Positions 35,886 to 45,712 of a stretch of DNA of 64,000 nt are shown piece after piece (within the stretch, counting starts at the first letter, position 1; each line of letters opens with the position of its first letter). The DNA is from CAWDMC01 sp963803295. Its GTDB lineage: Bacteria > Acidobacteriota > Terriglobia > UBA7540. Where the stretch lies: positions 62,001 through 126,000 of the forward strand of contig CAWDMC010000009.1 of assembly GCA_963803295.1 (NCBI GenBank). Direction: 5' to 3'. The translations under genes were made by a program, and so were the position numbers. The notes under the pieces were generated by a model. It was not told the DNA's origin. It saw nothing but the letters and a program-made list of their open reading frames with translations, and made no database searches.

Positions 35886-37193
35886 ATGCGCTTTTCCAAC
35901 AAACGGCTTCCTCAACACCGACAAGTGGCCCGCTGGCGCGGTTTGCGTCTGATTTTTCTTCTCTGTGTCGCTTCCCAGGCATTACCCGCATGGGCTTTTC
36001 AGGCCTCCCAGGGCCAAAATGCCGCCTCGCAAGCGCAGCCGCCGTCACATGACGTGCCGATCGTTCGTCCGAAGCCTCCCGGGCCTGAAATTCCAGCCAA
36101 GCCCGCGGAGCCTGCGGGCGAGAGCACCTCGCCGCCAAACGCGGAGCTCGACCAAGGTCCTCCAGGCGATTGGTGTACCGAACTCGTCGATTCTATTTTG
36201 AGCTCACCTAATCCCGAAGCTTACAATCGGATGCTCGACGCCGCTTTTGCTGCCGGTCCGGAAATGGTCCCTAAGCTGAAGCGCGCCCTTGACGATGATC
36301 GGACGGCGGAGTTCGCGGCGCAAGCTCTCGCCTATATTGGCGGCCCTGACGCGATCAAGCTGCTCGCCGCGCTGATGAATGACAAAAGGGATTTGAACCT
36401 GCGGCGTTTCTTTTATGGCGCTCTTTCCGAGTACCGCTCTCCTGAGGCCACCAAGGCGCTGCTGGATGCCATCGCGCGCGCCGACGCGGAGCCTGACCGG
36501 ACAGTCACCGAAGCTGCCATCCTGGCCTTCAGCACCCGGACCGATCCTGCCGTGATCCCACAGCTTCGCGAGGCTGAGAGTAAGATCCGGGATGTGGTGC
36601 TGCACGATGATTTGGACAACGTTGCCGAGGTAATCCAAAAGCGCGCCCACGACCTCAGCGCGCCGGCGCCAGCAAGTGGGGGAACCGGACCGGGTGCAGG
36701 AGCGATCACGGGACCTCCAGGCGCACCCAAAGGTCCGGATAGTTTGTCGGCGGGTTCGCTCTTTGCAGCCGTGCGCCTCTACTTCCTGCCTGCGCTGGGG
36801 CCGGGTCCAAAGGATTCGCTCGCCGAACCGAACGGAAACAAGCCGGCAACCTCAACCGGTACGAAAACATCCGCCACCCACGAGCAAAGCGGCGCGGCGG
36901 CCAGTAAGACTTCCGGACAAACTGTGCCCGCCAAGCACGCTGTCAACTCTTTCGAAGAGAGCCGCATCAAGGTTAATATTCTGAGCCTGGTGTTTTCGCC
37001 GGACAAAACGCGCGCCTTGGCGCACGTGGCTTTCGAGGGTCCCCAGGCTACCGCCTACTACGACATGGTGCTGGGCAAAAGATATGGCCAATGGGCGCTG
37101 GGGAGCGTGTGGCTGGGTCCTGAAGTGCAAAAATCCGTCACACCCGACAAGGCTCCGTCTGCAGGTTCCACCGCCACCAATACAGATCGCTAG
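35886..37193 (+). CDS. secreted HEAT-like repeat protein
   Basis: 435 residues from ATG 35886, directly after gph. A signal peptide (LRLIFLLCVASQALPAWAFQ) is followed by a Pro/Gln-rich stretch. Helical HEAT-like repeats follow (EFAAQALAYIGGPDAIKLLAALMND; ATKALLDAIARADAE), then a Ser/Thr/Pro-rich linker. The C-terminal ~80 residues form a small beta domain (YYDMVLGKRYGQWALGSVWL). It is likely a periplasmic or cell-surface scaffold. No family is assigned beyond HEAT-like. Confidence 0.7.
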   Translation: MRFSNKRLPQHRQVARWRGLRLIFLLCVASQALPAWAFQASQGQNAASQAQPPSHDVPIVRPKPPGPEIPAKPAEPAGESTSPPNAELDQGPPGDWCTELVDSILSSPNPEAYNRMLDAAFAAGPEMVPKLKRALDDDRTAEFAAQALAYIGGPDAIKLLAALMNDKRDLNLRRFFYGALSEYRSPEATKALLDAIARADAEPDRTVTEAAILAFSTRTDPAVIPQLREAESKIRDVVLHDDLDNVAEVIQKRAHDLSAPAPASGGTGPGAGAITGPPGAPKGPDSLSAGSLFAAVRLYFLPALGPGPKDSLAEPNGNKPATSTGTKTSATHEQSGAAASKTSGQTVPAKHAVNSFEESRIKVNILSLVFSPDKTRALAHVAFEGPQATAYYDMVLGKRYGQWALGSVWLGPEVQKSVTPDKAPSAGSTATNTDR

Positions 37194-37243
37194 CAAAATA
37201 GACAGCAAAATCGACGGCGACTAATAACGCATATCCGGGTACC

Positions 37244-37272
37244 GTCATCCTTCACGAAGCGAGGGATCTGTG
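37244..37272. repeat. copy of a GTCATyC...GAAGCGA repeat
   Basis: GTCATCCTTCACGAAGCGAG and the next nine bases match the repeat pair at 53084 and 53245 at most positions. It lies in the gap 37194-37729, which also contains a TTGACA box (37607-37612) with TATTGG 18 bases later, and the operator-like motif at 37645. No gene is convincing in the gap. Confidence 0.55.
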
Positions 37273-37644
37273 TGTCTGAAAGCGCCTGTCAATCCTCTCG
37301 GAGGGAGGGAGAACCGAAACCAATCGGCTTTTCCCGCGGAGTGACTCGTTGTCCGAAGTAGGGATCGTTCCGCCGTGAAACCCGGTGCAGTCATCAGAGG
37401 CTTCCATTCATTCATTTCGGTCTCATCGGTCAAGGCATAGGAGTTAACATACGCCTGGCGGGCTTGGTTCCAGGTCGGTCTGTATGATACAAGTCTCCAA
37501 CTTAACTCGAACCAGGATTTCCATTTTCCCTTTCCGATCAACAGATCCCGGGCAGTTGCCTGTTAGCTTCGTCTCGGACTTAGAAAAGCATTCCCGGACA
37601 AAACGCTTGACATCGTTGTGAAGTTTATCGTATTGGTTTTTAGT

Positions 37645-37658
37645 CGTTAGCTTTATCG
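37645..37658. promoter_or_regulatory. operator-like 14-mer upstream of the GH51 gene
   Basis: CGTTAGCTTTATCG is the exact reverse complement of 45530-45543. It lies 72 bases before the GTG of the GH51 gene, downstream of the TTGACA/TATTGG promoter candidate, a position suited to repression. The likely binder is the LacI protein at 45713-46771; this is inference. Confidence 0.45.
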
Positions 37659-37729
37659 ATTAAGTAAGGATGAAACATCAGGGAATTAGCTGTGTTCACT
37701 GATTCTGTAGAGGCAGGAAAGAGGCATCC

Positions 37730-40096
37730 GTGTTTGCTATTACCCTCGCCCTCATGTTATCAGTTACCGGAAGCGGCAAATCCATGGTTCAGAATCCCGG
37801 TTTTGAGTCGGCTTCTTTTCTGGCCGGATGGGAAACTCGGGTTCGCACGGAACCTGAGAACGGCCGTCCGCCCACTTTTGTCGGGGACCGAAGTATGTCC
37901 AAGGAAGGCGGAGAGGCTCTCGCGATCGACGTCCTCGATCCCAGCCAGGCCGCAGTCACCCAGAAAATCTTCCTGCCCATGGGCTCGCTGTGGCACGTCA
38001 AGGCCTGGGTTAAGACGGAGAACCTGAAGGCCGGGGACCAGACCCGGGCAGGTCAGTTCTTCCGCGACGAACCTCCGGCCGGCGGCTTCATTAACATTGA
38101 GACGCTTGCTGGTGAGGCGGGCACAAGCGCCGGCTGTGTGGGCACAACTCCCTGGCACGAAGAGGAGACCACGTTCAGAGTACCATCTCCCGGCTTTATC
38201 AATCTGACGCTCGTCGGAACCCAGCGCGGCACAGGAAGAATCTGGTTTGATGATGTCCGTCTTGAACCGTTACCGACAGCCACAACCGGGGACGTGCGCG
38301 TCTTTGCTGAGCACATGACGAAGCAGCCGATTGACGCTATGCAACAGGGCCAATTCATCGAGATTCTCTGCAACCTGATTCCCTCGATTATTGCGCAACA
38401 AGTAGTCTCGACCAGCTTCGAGGCAGCGCCACCCTGCAAATTCGTCTACAAGAAGGAAACCGACGAACCTTACCGGCCATGGTATCCGGACGGCGCCGTC
38501 GAAGTGGCTCAATACTCTTTGGACACGACCAACCCTTTCAATGGAGCCCGCTCTCAGAGGATCGAGCTGCCGGCGGAGCGGGCGCGTGCTGGGATCTCCC
38601 AAGACGGCTTCTACGTCAAGCAGGGAGTGTCCTACAAATTGCATCTCAGCATGAGGAGCTACGGCAACGTTGGCGTTCGCGCGTGGCTCCACGGTGGGGG
38701 ACGGGTAATCGCGGGACCCCTCTCACTGGGTCGCGCGGGCAGAGACTGGACCGCTGCCGAGGCTGAGTTGCGCGCGACCGGAACTACCGATAATGCGACG
38801 CTGAGCATCGATTTCGAAGGTCCGGGCACATTGTGGCTGGATCGCGTGTATATGATCGGCTCGGACGCGGTCCTAGGACTCTGGCGTCCTGACGTCGTGG
38901 AGGCGCTCAAGGCTATGCATCCCGGGGTCATTCGGTTTGGCGGCAGCACGGTCGAAGCCTACGAGTGGAAAGAAGGCGTCGGCCCTTGGGACCGGCGGCA
39001 ACCCTTTAGTACCGTATGGGGTGGGCTGGAGGAGAACTTCGTCGGGGATGACGAGTTCCTTCGGCTCTGCAAATACATTGGTGCCGAACCGCTGATGTGT
39101 GTGCGATGGAAGGGCAAGACGCCTGAAGATGCGGCCGCTGAAGTAGAGTATTGCAATGGCGGACCGGAAACACGCTGGGGAAGGCTCCGCGCCCAGAACG
39201 GTCACTCGGAGCCCTACGGCGTAAAATACTGGCAGATCGGCAACGAGGTTGACGCCCCGGAGTACAACACTTCAGTTCGAGGGTTCGCCGAGGCCATGAA
39301 GAGAGCGGACCCGAACATCAAACTCATTTCCTCGTTCCCGACAAAGAACCTGCTGGAAACGGCAGGCACGGCCTTCGACTACCTGGCCCCTCACCACTAC
39401 GAAGTGGGAGACCTGGCCGGCGAAGACCGGAATTTCAAGGAGCTGCAGAACTGGATTTCGCGCGAGGCCGGAGGCCGCAATGTCCGGGTGGCTGTAACCG
39501 AATGGAATACTACGGCGGGCGATCCCGGCCTGCCCCGTGGCATACTCCAGACGCTGGGAAACGCGCTGAGCGTTTCGCGCTACCTCAACCTGCTTCAGCG
39601 GCACGCCGACTTGGTCGAAATCGCCAACCGCTCTAACTTCGCCGATAGTTTCGGGTCAGGTTTCGTTCTGACGGGCCCCGGCTGGATTTACGAGTCACCG
39701 GCCTATTATGCTCAGAAATTGTACGGACGCGCGGCCGGGACTTATCCCGTGCGTCTCGAACGCTCTTCATCGCTGGCCTGGCACCTTCGCGAGCCAGACC
39801 TGAGCGCCAGTGTCAGCTCCGACGGCACAAGATTGCTCATCTACGGGGTGAATTCCACGCTCCAGGTAATACCCACGAAATTTCATCTTGAGGGATTCAA
39901 CGCCAGGCTGGGAGCCAGTAAGGTGTACACACTCGAAGACCACGAACACGCGATGACTTCCGAAGTGATGAACAGCCGCGACGAACCGAAGCGAATAGCG
40001 TCAACAGCCCGGCCGGCCAGATTTGCGGGAGCCGAGTTTGAGTTCACGTTTCCGCCGCTCACGCTTACGTTAATCGAGTTGGAACTCAGCAGGTAG
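37730..40096 (+). CDS. secreted GH51-type alpha-L-arabinofuranosidase with carbohydrate-binding-like N-terminus
   Basis: 788 residues. GTG 37730 follows AGGAAAGAGG. A short signal-like segment precedes two jelly-roll-like domains (NPGFESASFLAGWE...; WFDDVRLEPL; then a second ending LWLDRVYMIGS). The catalytic barrel starts at ~385 (HPGVIRFGGSTVEAYEWKEG). The acid/base Glu is in YWQIGNEVDAP and the nucleophile Glu in RVAVTEWNTTAGDPG. It should release L-arabinofuranose from arabinan or arabinoxylan. It opens the sugar locus that continues with a symporter, dehydrogenase, kinase and LacI regulator. Localisation outside the cytoplasm is inferred from the N-terminus. Confidence 0.88.
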   Translation: MFAITLALMLSVTGSGKSMVQNPGFESASFLAGWETRVRTEPENGRPPTFVGDRSMSKEGGEALAIDVLDPSQAAVTQKIFLPMGSLWHVKAWVKTENLKAGDQTRAGQFFRDEPPAGGFINIETLAGEAGTSAGCVGTTPWHEEETTFRVPSPGFINLTLVGTQRGTGRIWFDDVRLEPLPTATTGDVRVFAEHMTKQPIDAMQQGQFIEILCNLIPSIIAQQVVSTSFEAAPPCKFVYKKETDEPYRPWYPDGAVEVAQYSLDTTNPFNGARSQRIELPAERARAGISQDGFYVKQGVSYKLHLSMRSYGNVGVRAWLHGGGRVIAGPLSLGRAGRDWTAAEAELRATGTTDNATLSIDFEGPGTLWLDRVYMIGSDAVLGLWRPDVVEALKAMHPGVIRFGGSTVEAYEWKEGVGPWDRRQPFSTVWGGLEENFVGDDEFLRLCKYIGAEPLMCVRWKGKTPEDAAAEVEYCNGGPETRWGRLRAQNGHSEPYGVKYWQIGNEVDAPEYNTSVRGFAEAMKRADPNIKLISSFPTKNLLETAGTAFDYLAPHHYEVGDLAGEDRNFKELQNWISREAGGRNVRVAVTEWNTTAGDPGLPRGILQTLGNALSVSRYLNLLQRHADLVEIANRSNFADSFGSGFVLTGPGWIYESPAYYAQKLYGRAAGTYPVRLERSSSLAWHLREPDLSASVSSDGTRLLIYGVNSTLQVIPTKFHLEGFNARLGASKVYTLEDHEHAMTSEVMNSRDEPKRIASTARPARFAGAEFEFTFPPLTLTLIELELSR

Positions 40097-40160
40097 CCGG
40101 GCTCATTTCCACGTCAGGAAACAGCCACGCACCACAGTCCGGGCAAGCGGAAGTCATTTG

Positions 40161-40196
40161 GCCCGATTTCTCGAGCGTAGGTTCGAGAGATCGGGC
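40161..40196. terminator. strong hairpin between GH51 and symporter genes
   Basis: A 14-bp stem (40161-40174 with 40183-40196, one G-U pair) encloses an 8-base loop. There is no T-run, so it may be a processing/stability element or a partial terminator that sets GH51 against symporter expression. Confidence 0.6.
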
Positions 40197-40624
40197 ACTC
40201 CGGCCGGCCCCGGAGGATTCCATTAGAGGCTGCAGCAACAAGGAATTCAGATGCTGATGAGCTTGAGTCCGCTGGATTTTGCGATCATTACTGCTTATTT
40301 CGTTCTTGTCCTGGGCGTGGGCTATTGGTTGAAGGGCAAAATAAAAACTTCTGCGGACTTTCTGCTCTCGAATCGTTCCTTTTCTCATTGGGTGACTGGC
40401 ATCGCTTTTATGTCTGCGAACCTTGGCGCGCTGGAGGTGATGGGGCACACGGCCAACGGTGCCAAGTATGGGTTGCGCACGAATAACTGGTATTGGATCG
40501 GCGCGGTGCCGGCCATGGTTTTCCTGGGCATATTCATGGTGCGCTACTATTATGCGAATGGCGTCCGTAGCGTTCCTGAATATCTTCGACTGAGATATGA
40601 CCGGCGCGCCCATGTTCTCAACGC

Positions 40625-41607
40625 CTAAAACAAGTATAAATTATTTCTCATCGCTTGCATGGAGTGCTGCTGGTGGCTCAGGGCATGACCTGTCCGGAGG
40701 TCAGCCGCTTGCTGGGGGATGCACCTCGATCGGTCGAATATTGGGTTCGGCGCTTTGAGCAGAAAGGTCTGGCGGGGCTGGTCGAAGGCCAGCGCTCGGG
40801 GCGTCCCCAACGGCTGAGCGAGGCACAGCTGCAGGAAGTGGACCAGGCGTTGCGCCGCACCCCGCGCGACCTCGGCTTGAGCGGCACGATCTGGGATGGG
40901 AAAAGCCTAAGTGCCTGGATCGAACAGCATTTCCACCTCCGCTTGCGAGTGCGTCAATGTCAGCGTCTGTTTCGGCAACGGGGTTTTCGGTTGCGCAAGC
41001 CTCGCCCCCTGATGGCCCATGCCGATGCGGAAGAGCAGAAGACGCATAAAAAAACTCCAGGCGCTAAGCCTCGATCCCACCGTTGATCTCTGGGCTATGG
41101 ATGAAGTGCATTTTCAACAACACGGCTCGCGTTGCCGGATGTGGGTTCCGCCGGAAACCAAGGATCCCGTTCTGCTGCTTCATCCCACCCGGAAGAGCAT
41201 GGGTTATTTCGGGGCCATCCGCTTGCGTGATGGCCGCCTTTTCTTCCGGCAAGAGAGGGGCAAGTTTAACGCTGTCACTTGTTGGCAATTCTTGAAAGAC
41301 TTGCGGGCAGCCAGCACGCGCACGGCACGACGGGTGGTGGTGATTGCGGACAATGCGAAATATCATCACGCTCAACTCCACCGGGAATGGAGGGAGCAAA
41401 GCGTGGAGCGTTTCGCTCTGAACTTCTTGCCCCCTTACAGTCCCGAGTTGAATCCGATTGAGCGTGTGTGGAAGCTCACGCGTCGACGATGCCTGCATAA
41501 TCGCTATTTCCCTAGATTGGACGAAGTCACTGTCGCCGTTGAGAACGAATTCACCAATTGGGCAAAACCCAACAACACACTGCGCCGACTATGCGCAATT
41601 ACTTAAG
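40625..41607. mobile_element. IS630-family insertion sequence, 983 bp, with 4-bp ACGC target duplication
   Basis: ACGC occurs at 40621-40624 and 41608-41611. Removing 987 bp (element plus one ACGC) restores the symporter frame exactly. The ends are similar: AAGTATAAATT... on the left and, inverted, CTTAAGTAATTGCGCAT on the right. IS630 elements usually duplicate TA, so this 4-base pattern is unusual for the family. Confidence 0.85.
40655..41606 (+). CDS. IS630-family transposase in two frames
   Basis: Frame one (40655-41086) encodes the helix-turn-helix part (MTCPEVSRLLGDAPRSVEYW; winged-helix GLAGLVEGQRSGRPQRL). Frame two (41019-41606) encodes the DDE catalytic part: LWAMDEVHFQQHG, VVVIADNAKYHHA and PPYSPELNPIERVWKL. 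The change of frame falls on the A7 run 41048-41054. Moving from frame one to two needs +1 (or -2) slippage, or an RNA with one A fewer. The N-terminus seems short, with TTG/GTG start. It could be a natural slippage site or an inactivating insertion. Confidence 0.88.
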
Positions 41608-42984
41608 ACGCTGTGTTTAGCTTCGCCATCGTCACCATTCTTATGTCGGGAATCGACATGTTCGCCTTTGCCGTGGTTTTCCGAAGCATGCTGGGTTGGC
41701 CTTTCACAGGCAGCGTTCTTCTGGCAAGCGGCGTCGTGTTGGTTTTTGTTTTCTGGGGAGGGCTCTCTTCCTCGATTTACAACGAATTCCTGCAATTCTT
41801 CCTGATAGTTATCGGCTTCCTTCCTCTGACCTTTATCGGACTGCACGAGGTCGGCGGATGGGGAGGGCTGGTGGCGCGGCTGCCCGAACAGTACCTTCAT
41901 ACTTGGAAAGGGATGGGAGGCCCAGGCGATCCACTCGGCGTCCCTTGGTGGGTCATGGTGGTGGGCCTTGGCCTGTGCGCTTCTCCGGCTTACTGGTGCA
42001 CTGATTTCCTCCTCGTGCAACGCGCCCTTGCCGCCAAGGATCTGCCTTCGTCCAGAAAGACGCCTTTGGTTGCGGCCATCCCCAAAATGCTTTTTCCTGC
42101 TATTGTCACAATCCAGGGAATGCTTGCACTCGCCATCGCCCCCGCTATCGTCCAAAACGACTACAACCTGGCCTTACCGACCCTGATGGGCCGTTACTAC
42201 CACAGTGGCATGCTCGGCCTGGGGCTAACTGCACTTCTGGCCAGTTTCATGTCGGGCATGGCCGGGAACATCACCGCTTTCAATACCGTTTTCACTTACG
42301 ATATTTATCAAACCTACTTTGTAAAGAACCGCTCCGATCTCCATTACCTGAGAGTCGGGAAGATCGCGACAGTCGCCGGAACCTGTATCGCCTGCGCGTC
42401 GTCTTACATCGTTCTCTTCTTTAACAACTTGATGGACTATATGCAACTGATCGGAATTCTCTTCATTTCCCCTTTCTTCATCGTGTTCCTATTAGGCATG
42501 TTCTGGAAACGCCCTTCAGCGACGGCGGGCTTCTATGGCATGGTGGCCGGCCTTTCCGGAGCGACCCTGGAGTACGTCCTATACCGTCTGGGTATTCTGA
42601 GATTCACGTCTCCCATGGCCTCGAATATCTGGACGGCCGTGTGGGGGCTCGCCGCGGGGCTTGTGGTTATTTGCATCCTCAGTTTTCTTACCAAACCACC
42701 GCCGGAAGAGAAGCTCAAGGGGCTGGTCTATTCCCGTGCTGCAACAGACCGGACACCCAGGGCGTGGTATAGCAGGCCGGAGTTATACGCGGCCATAGTA
42801 CTGATCCTCTTCATTGCGCTTAATATCAAATTCTTCTGAGGGCGATTCGTGGATAATGGGTAGTCGGGTTTGTTCAAGGACGATCACGGAGTTGCCTGAG
42901 ACCGGAATCCTGCTTTCCGGATATTTCTCGCATATTAACCCGCCCAACTTCTCATGAGCACGGGGCGCTTTCTGGAGGTCCACT

Positions 42985-44013
42985 ATGCTGGCTGCAGTTC
43001 TAAAGGATTTCAACCATCTCGTTCTGGAGGAAGTTCCCAAGCCGACACCCGGCCCGGGCGAGGTGCTGGTGCGCATCAAGTCATGTGGATTCTGTGCGAC
43101 CGACTACAAGGCGATCAAGGGTATCCGGCGGAATGTCGATTTTCCCCTCGTTCCCGGCCATGAGCCAGCAGGAATCATTGCCGAGGTAGGTCCGTTTGTG
43201 ACGAATGTGAAAGAGGGAGACGAAGTTATTCTTTCACCTAGCGGCTTCTGCGGACAATGCCGGAATTGCCGATTAGGTTTAACCCACTACTGCGAGCACT
43301 CCTACACGACTGGCGGTGATGGCAGCGAAGTGCGGCCGGGTAGCTTCGCGGAATACACCTTGACCGGATCGAATGTTGTTTTCCGCAAGCCCGCCAATCT
43401 CAGCTTCGATGCGGCCTGCCAGGCCGAACCGGTGAGCGGAGCCTGGAAGGGCTTAATCCACTACTCGGAAATGAGTGTCGGCGACGATGTCGTGGTGATC
43501 GGTACGGGCGGCATTGGGATGTATTGCCTCATGGTGGCGAAGGCCGCCGGAGCGGGCCGCCTGGTGGCCGTCGACATCAGTGATTACGCTCTCAAAACCG
43601 CGAAACAACTGGGTGCAACTCACACGGTGAATCCCACGCGAGGTGAGGCGAAGGCAGCCATTTACGAAATCATGCCGGATGGACCCGATTTGGTCGTGGA
43701 AGCCGCCGGACCGATTCAGGCGGTAAAGCTGATGGTCAGCCTCCTACGCCGCGGTAGCCGCTGGAACATCTTCGGTATCACCACCCACGAGGAGTTTTCG
43801 CTCGACGGTGGCCTCATGCACTTCCTCGAGGCGAGGATGGATTCCAGTTTCAGCACCAATCCTGAGGCCATCGAGAATGCCATGCGGCTAATGGCCAGGG
43901 GGTTGGTCGATCCGGATAGAGTGATCACTCATCGCTTCCCGCTCTCCCAAATTTCGAGTGCTGTCGAGACCATGGGTTCACCTGAGCGTAACAAGGTGAT
44001 CGTCAATCCGTGA
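42985..44013 (+). CDS. zinc-dependent medium-chain alcohol/polyol dehydrogenase
   Basis: 342 residues; GGAGG 7 bases before the ATG. Catalytic zinc ligands are in KSCGFCATDYKAIKG and GHEPAGIIAEVG; the structural zinc lobe is CGQCRNCRLGLTHYC. The NAD-binding motif is VVIGTGGIGMYCLMVAK followed by VAVDISDYAL. The group contains sorbitol, arabinitol and threonine dehydrogenases. Between a symporter and an FGGY kinase it probably oxidises an imported polyol or sugar to a ketose. Substrate is inferred only. Confidence 0.88.
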   Translation: MLAAVLKDFNHLVLEEVPKPTPGPGEVLVRIKSCGFCATDYKAIKGIRRNVDFPLVPGHEPAGIIAEVGPFVTNVKEGDEVILSPSGFCGQCRNCRLGLTHYCEHSYTTGGDGSEVRPGSFAEYTLTGSNVVFRKPANLSFDAACQAEPVSGAWKGLIHYSEMSVGDDVVVIGTGGIGMYCLMVAKAAGAGRLVAVDISDYALKTAKQLGATHTVNPTRGEAKAAIYEIMPDGPDLVVEAAGPIQAVKLMVSLLRRGSRWNIFGITTHEEFSLDGGLMHFLEARMDSSFSTNPEAIENAMRLMARGLVDPDRVITHRFPLSQISSAVETMGSPERNKVIVNP

Positions 44014-44061
44014 ACGGCCGTTCCGTAACCGGCGCTGGAGATCGGGCGGCACCAAACCGAA

Positions 44062-45450
44062 ATGTCATTCATAGGCATCGACCTTGGCACCACGTTCGTT
44101 AAGGGCGCCGTGTTGAATCTTGAGGCGCGAACGCTCGAGCACAGCCGGCGGATGCCCTTTCCTGATCGGCTTGAAACCGCAAGCCCTCTCGAGTGGGAGT
44201 GTAATCCCAACGAAACTGTGACTGTGGTCCGGACGCTGATCGATGAACTGGCACGCCACGCGCCAGCCTGTAAAGGCATTGTCATGTCTTCGCAGATGCA
44301 TGGGCTGGTGTTGATAAACGCGCGCGGCGAGGCAGTGTCAAATTGCGTGACTTGGCGTGACCGGCGCGCCCTGATGCCACGGCACTACTCGCCGGGATCC
44401 TATTTCGATAAAATTACCCGGCGAGTGAGCCCGCAGCAAATCAGGCAGTTAGGCAATGAACTGCAGCCCGAAAGACCAATCTCCGTCTTATTCTGCCTCG
44501 CCGAACAGGGTCAACTTCAATCCGGCCTCACGCCGGTTTCCATGCCCGATTTTGTTCTCAGCCGGTTGTGCAACTCGACTCCCGGGATCGAAGTAACTCA
44601 CGCCGGAGGTTCGGGTGCATTAAATCTGGAAACCTTGGATTGGCATCATGAAGTGATCGACAGTCTCGGTCTTGCCCATCTCAAGTGGCCCACTATCCGC
44701 AAACAGGGCGAGGTGATCGGCGAGCTGAGGCTCGGAGGTCGCCGGGTGCCCTGTTATGCGCCGTTGGGAGACTACCAGTGCAGTCTGGCGGGCGCCCTCC
44801 TGGACGCCGAAGAACTCTCCCTGAATGTCTCCACCGGGTCTCAGATCAGCCGCTTGACCGCGAATTTGTCGCTGGGCAAATATCAGACGCGGCCGTTTTT
44901 CGATGGGGAATTTCTCAACACCTTCACGGACATTCCTGGAGGTCGTTCGTTGGACGTTCTTGTCGACCTCATCAGCGAGTTGGCGCGGGCTCGAAACGCT
45001 AACCTGCCGGATCCCTGGGAATTCATCGTGCATGCAACCCAGGAAGTTGCCGCCACGGACCTTAAAGTGGAACTTAAGTTCTTTTCCGAGGATGCAGATC
45101 GAGGAATGATATCGAACGTCCGAGCCGATAATCTCAAGGTTGGACATCTGTTTCGGGCAGCTTTCACTGATATGGCCGAGAGATACCAAACGTGTGCTCT
45201 GCGACTCTTTCCTGAAAAACCATGGAAGAGCATCGTGCTTTCAGGAGGAGTTTCCTTCAAGCTTGAAGCGCTCCGAGAAATGATTCGGAAGAGACTCGGA
45301 GCCGAGTATCGGCTTGCCCCCTTCAAGGAGGATGCCCTCTTCGGGTTGCTGATTCTCGCCATGGTCTTCAGCGGAGGTGCTAGATCCGTCAAAGAGGCTA
45401 CGTCAGAACTTCGCTCAACCCATCAAGTTTCAGAGGCCCGGAGGTTGTGA
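44062..45450 (+). CDS. FGGY-family carbohydrate kinase
   Basis: 462 residues. FIGIDLGTTFVKGAVLN (phosphate-1 motif), SSQMHGLVLINARGEAVSNCVTWRD (substrate region as in xylulokinase), STGSQISRLT and IVLSGGVSFKLEALREMI are present. It phosphorylates a ketose or polyol such as xylulose or ribulose. With the dehydrogenase before it, a polyol to ketose to ketose-phosphate route is likely. Slightly shorter than typical xylulokinase (~490). No good Shine-Dalgarno is seen; it may be coupled to the dehydrogenase, 48 bases upstream. Confidence 0.85.
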   Translation: MSFIGIDLGTTFVKGAVLNLEARTLEHSRRMPFPDRLETASPLEWECNPNETVTVVRTLIDELARHAPACKGIVMSSQMHGLVLINARGEAVSNCVTWRDRRALMPRHYSPGSYFDKITRRVSPQQIRQLGNELQPERPISVLFCLAEQGQLQSGLTPVSMPDFVLSRLCNSTPGIEVTHAGGSGALNLETLDWHHEVIDSLGLAHLKWPTIRKQGEVIGELRLGGRRVPCYAPLGDYQCSLAGALLDAEELSLNVSTGSQISRLTANLSLGKYQTRPFFDGEFLNTFTDIPGGRSLDVLVDLISELARARNANLPDPWEFIVHATQEVAATDLKVELKFFSEDADRGMISNVRADNLKVGHLFRAAFTDMAERYQTCALRLFPEKPWKSIVLSGGVSFKLEALREMIRKRLGAEYRLAPFKEDALFGLLILAMVFSGGARSVKEATSELRSTHQVSEARRL

Positions 45451-45526
45451 GCGACCGACAAGAGCGATTCGGACTCGCACTTGCGGGCGCAATCACGCGG
45501 AACCAAGACGCGGAGTGATTTCACTG

Positions 45527-45544
45527 TAACGATAAAGCTAACGG
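45527..45544. promoter_or_regulatory. operator-like motif between kinase and lacI-type gene
   Basis: TAACGATAAAGCTAACGG contains the 14-mer (45530-45543) found inverted upstream of the GH51 gene. It lies between the converging ends of the kinase and regulator genes, an odd place for an operator. It may be a distal LacI site for DNA looping. The rest of 45451-45712 shows no gene. Confidence 0.4.
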
Positions 45545-45712
45545 CAACGGAATCGATAGACCCTAGTACAAAATTCATGTCAAGAGTCTTTTCGGGCTTC
45601 GCAGTCCCTAATGCGGGGGCCCTTAACTTCGGCTTTCAAATGAGCAAGATGCAGTTCACAAAGGCGATTTGACCAAGGCTCATTCCGGTTCGTCTGGGGC
45701 AGGTTTAGGGTT

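Larger units (their letters stand above)
40251..42839 (+). pseudogene. sodium/solute symporter (SSS family) split by an IS630-type insertion
   Basis: The first 124 codons lie at 40251-40624 and the remainder at 41612-42839. Joining them gives an intact 533-residue protein with LNAVFSFAIVTILMSG across the junction, the expected SSS sequence. Features are the N-terminal LDFAIITAYFVLVLGVGYW helix, SFSHWVTGIAFMSANLGALE (family motif), and about 12 further membrane helices ending LILFIALNIKF. It would import a sugar or polyol with Na+. Adjacent GH51, dehydrogenase and kinase genes suggest a pentose or polyol. As it stands, translation stops at TAA 40626; the downstream part has a GTG at 41613, but a half transporter is unlikely to work. 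Confidence 0.92.

Noticed and set aside
37245..37541. 98-codon minus-strand frame
   Set aside because: Its end is made of a dispersed repeat, and no start signal or family is seen.
40620..41620. TA target duplication for the IS630-type element
   Set aside because: Using TA flanks would put a stop or shift in the restored symporter; the ACGC pair restores the expected protein exactly.
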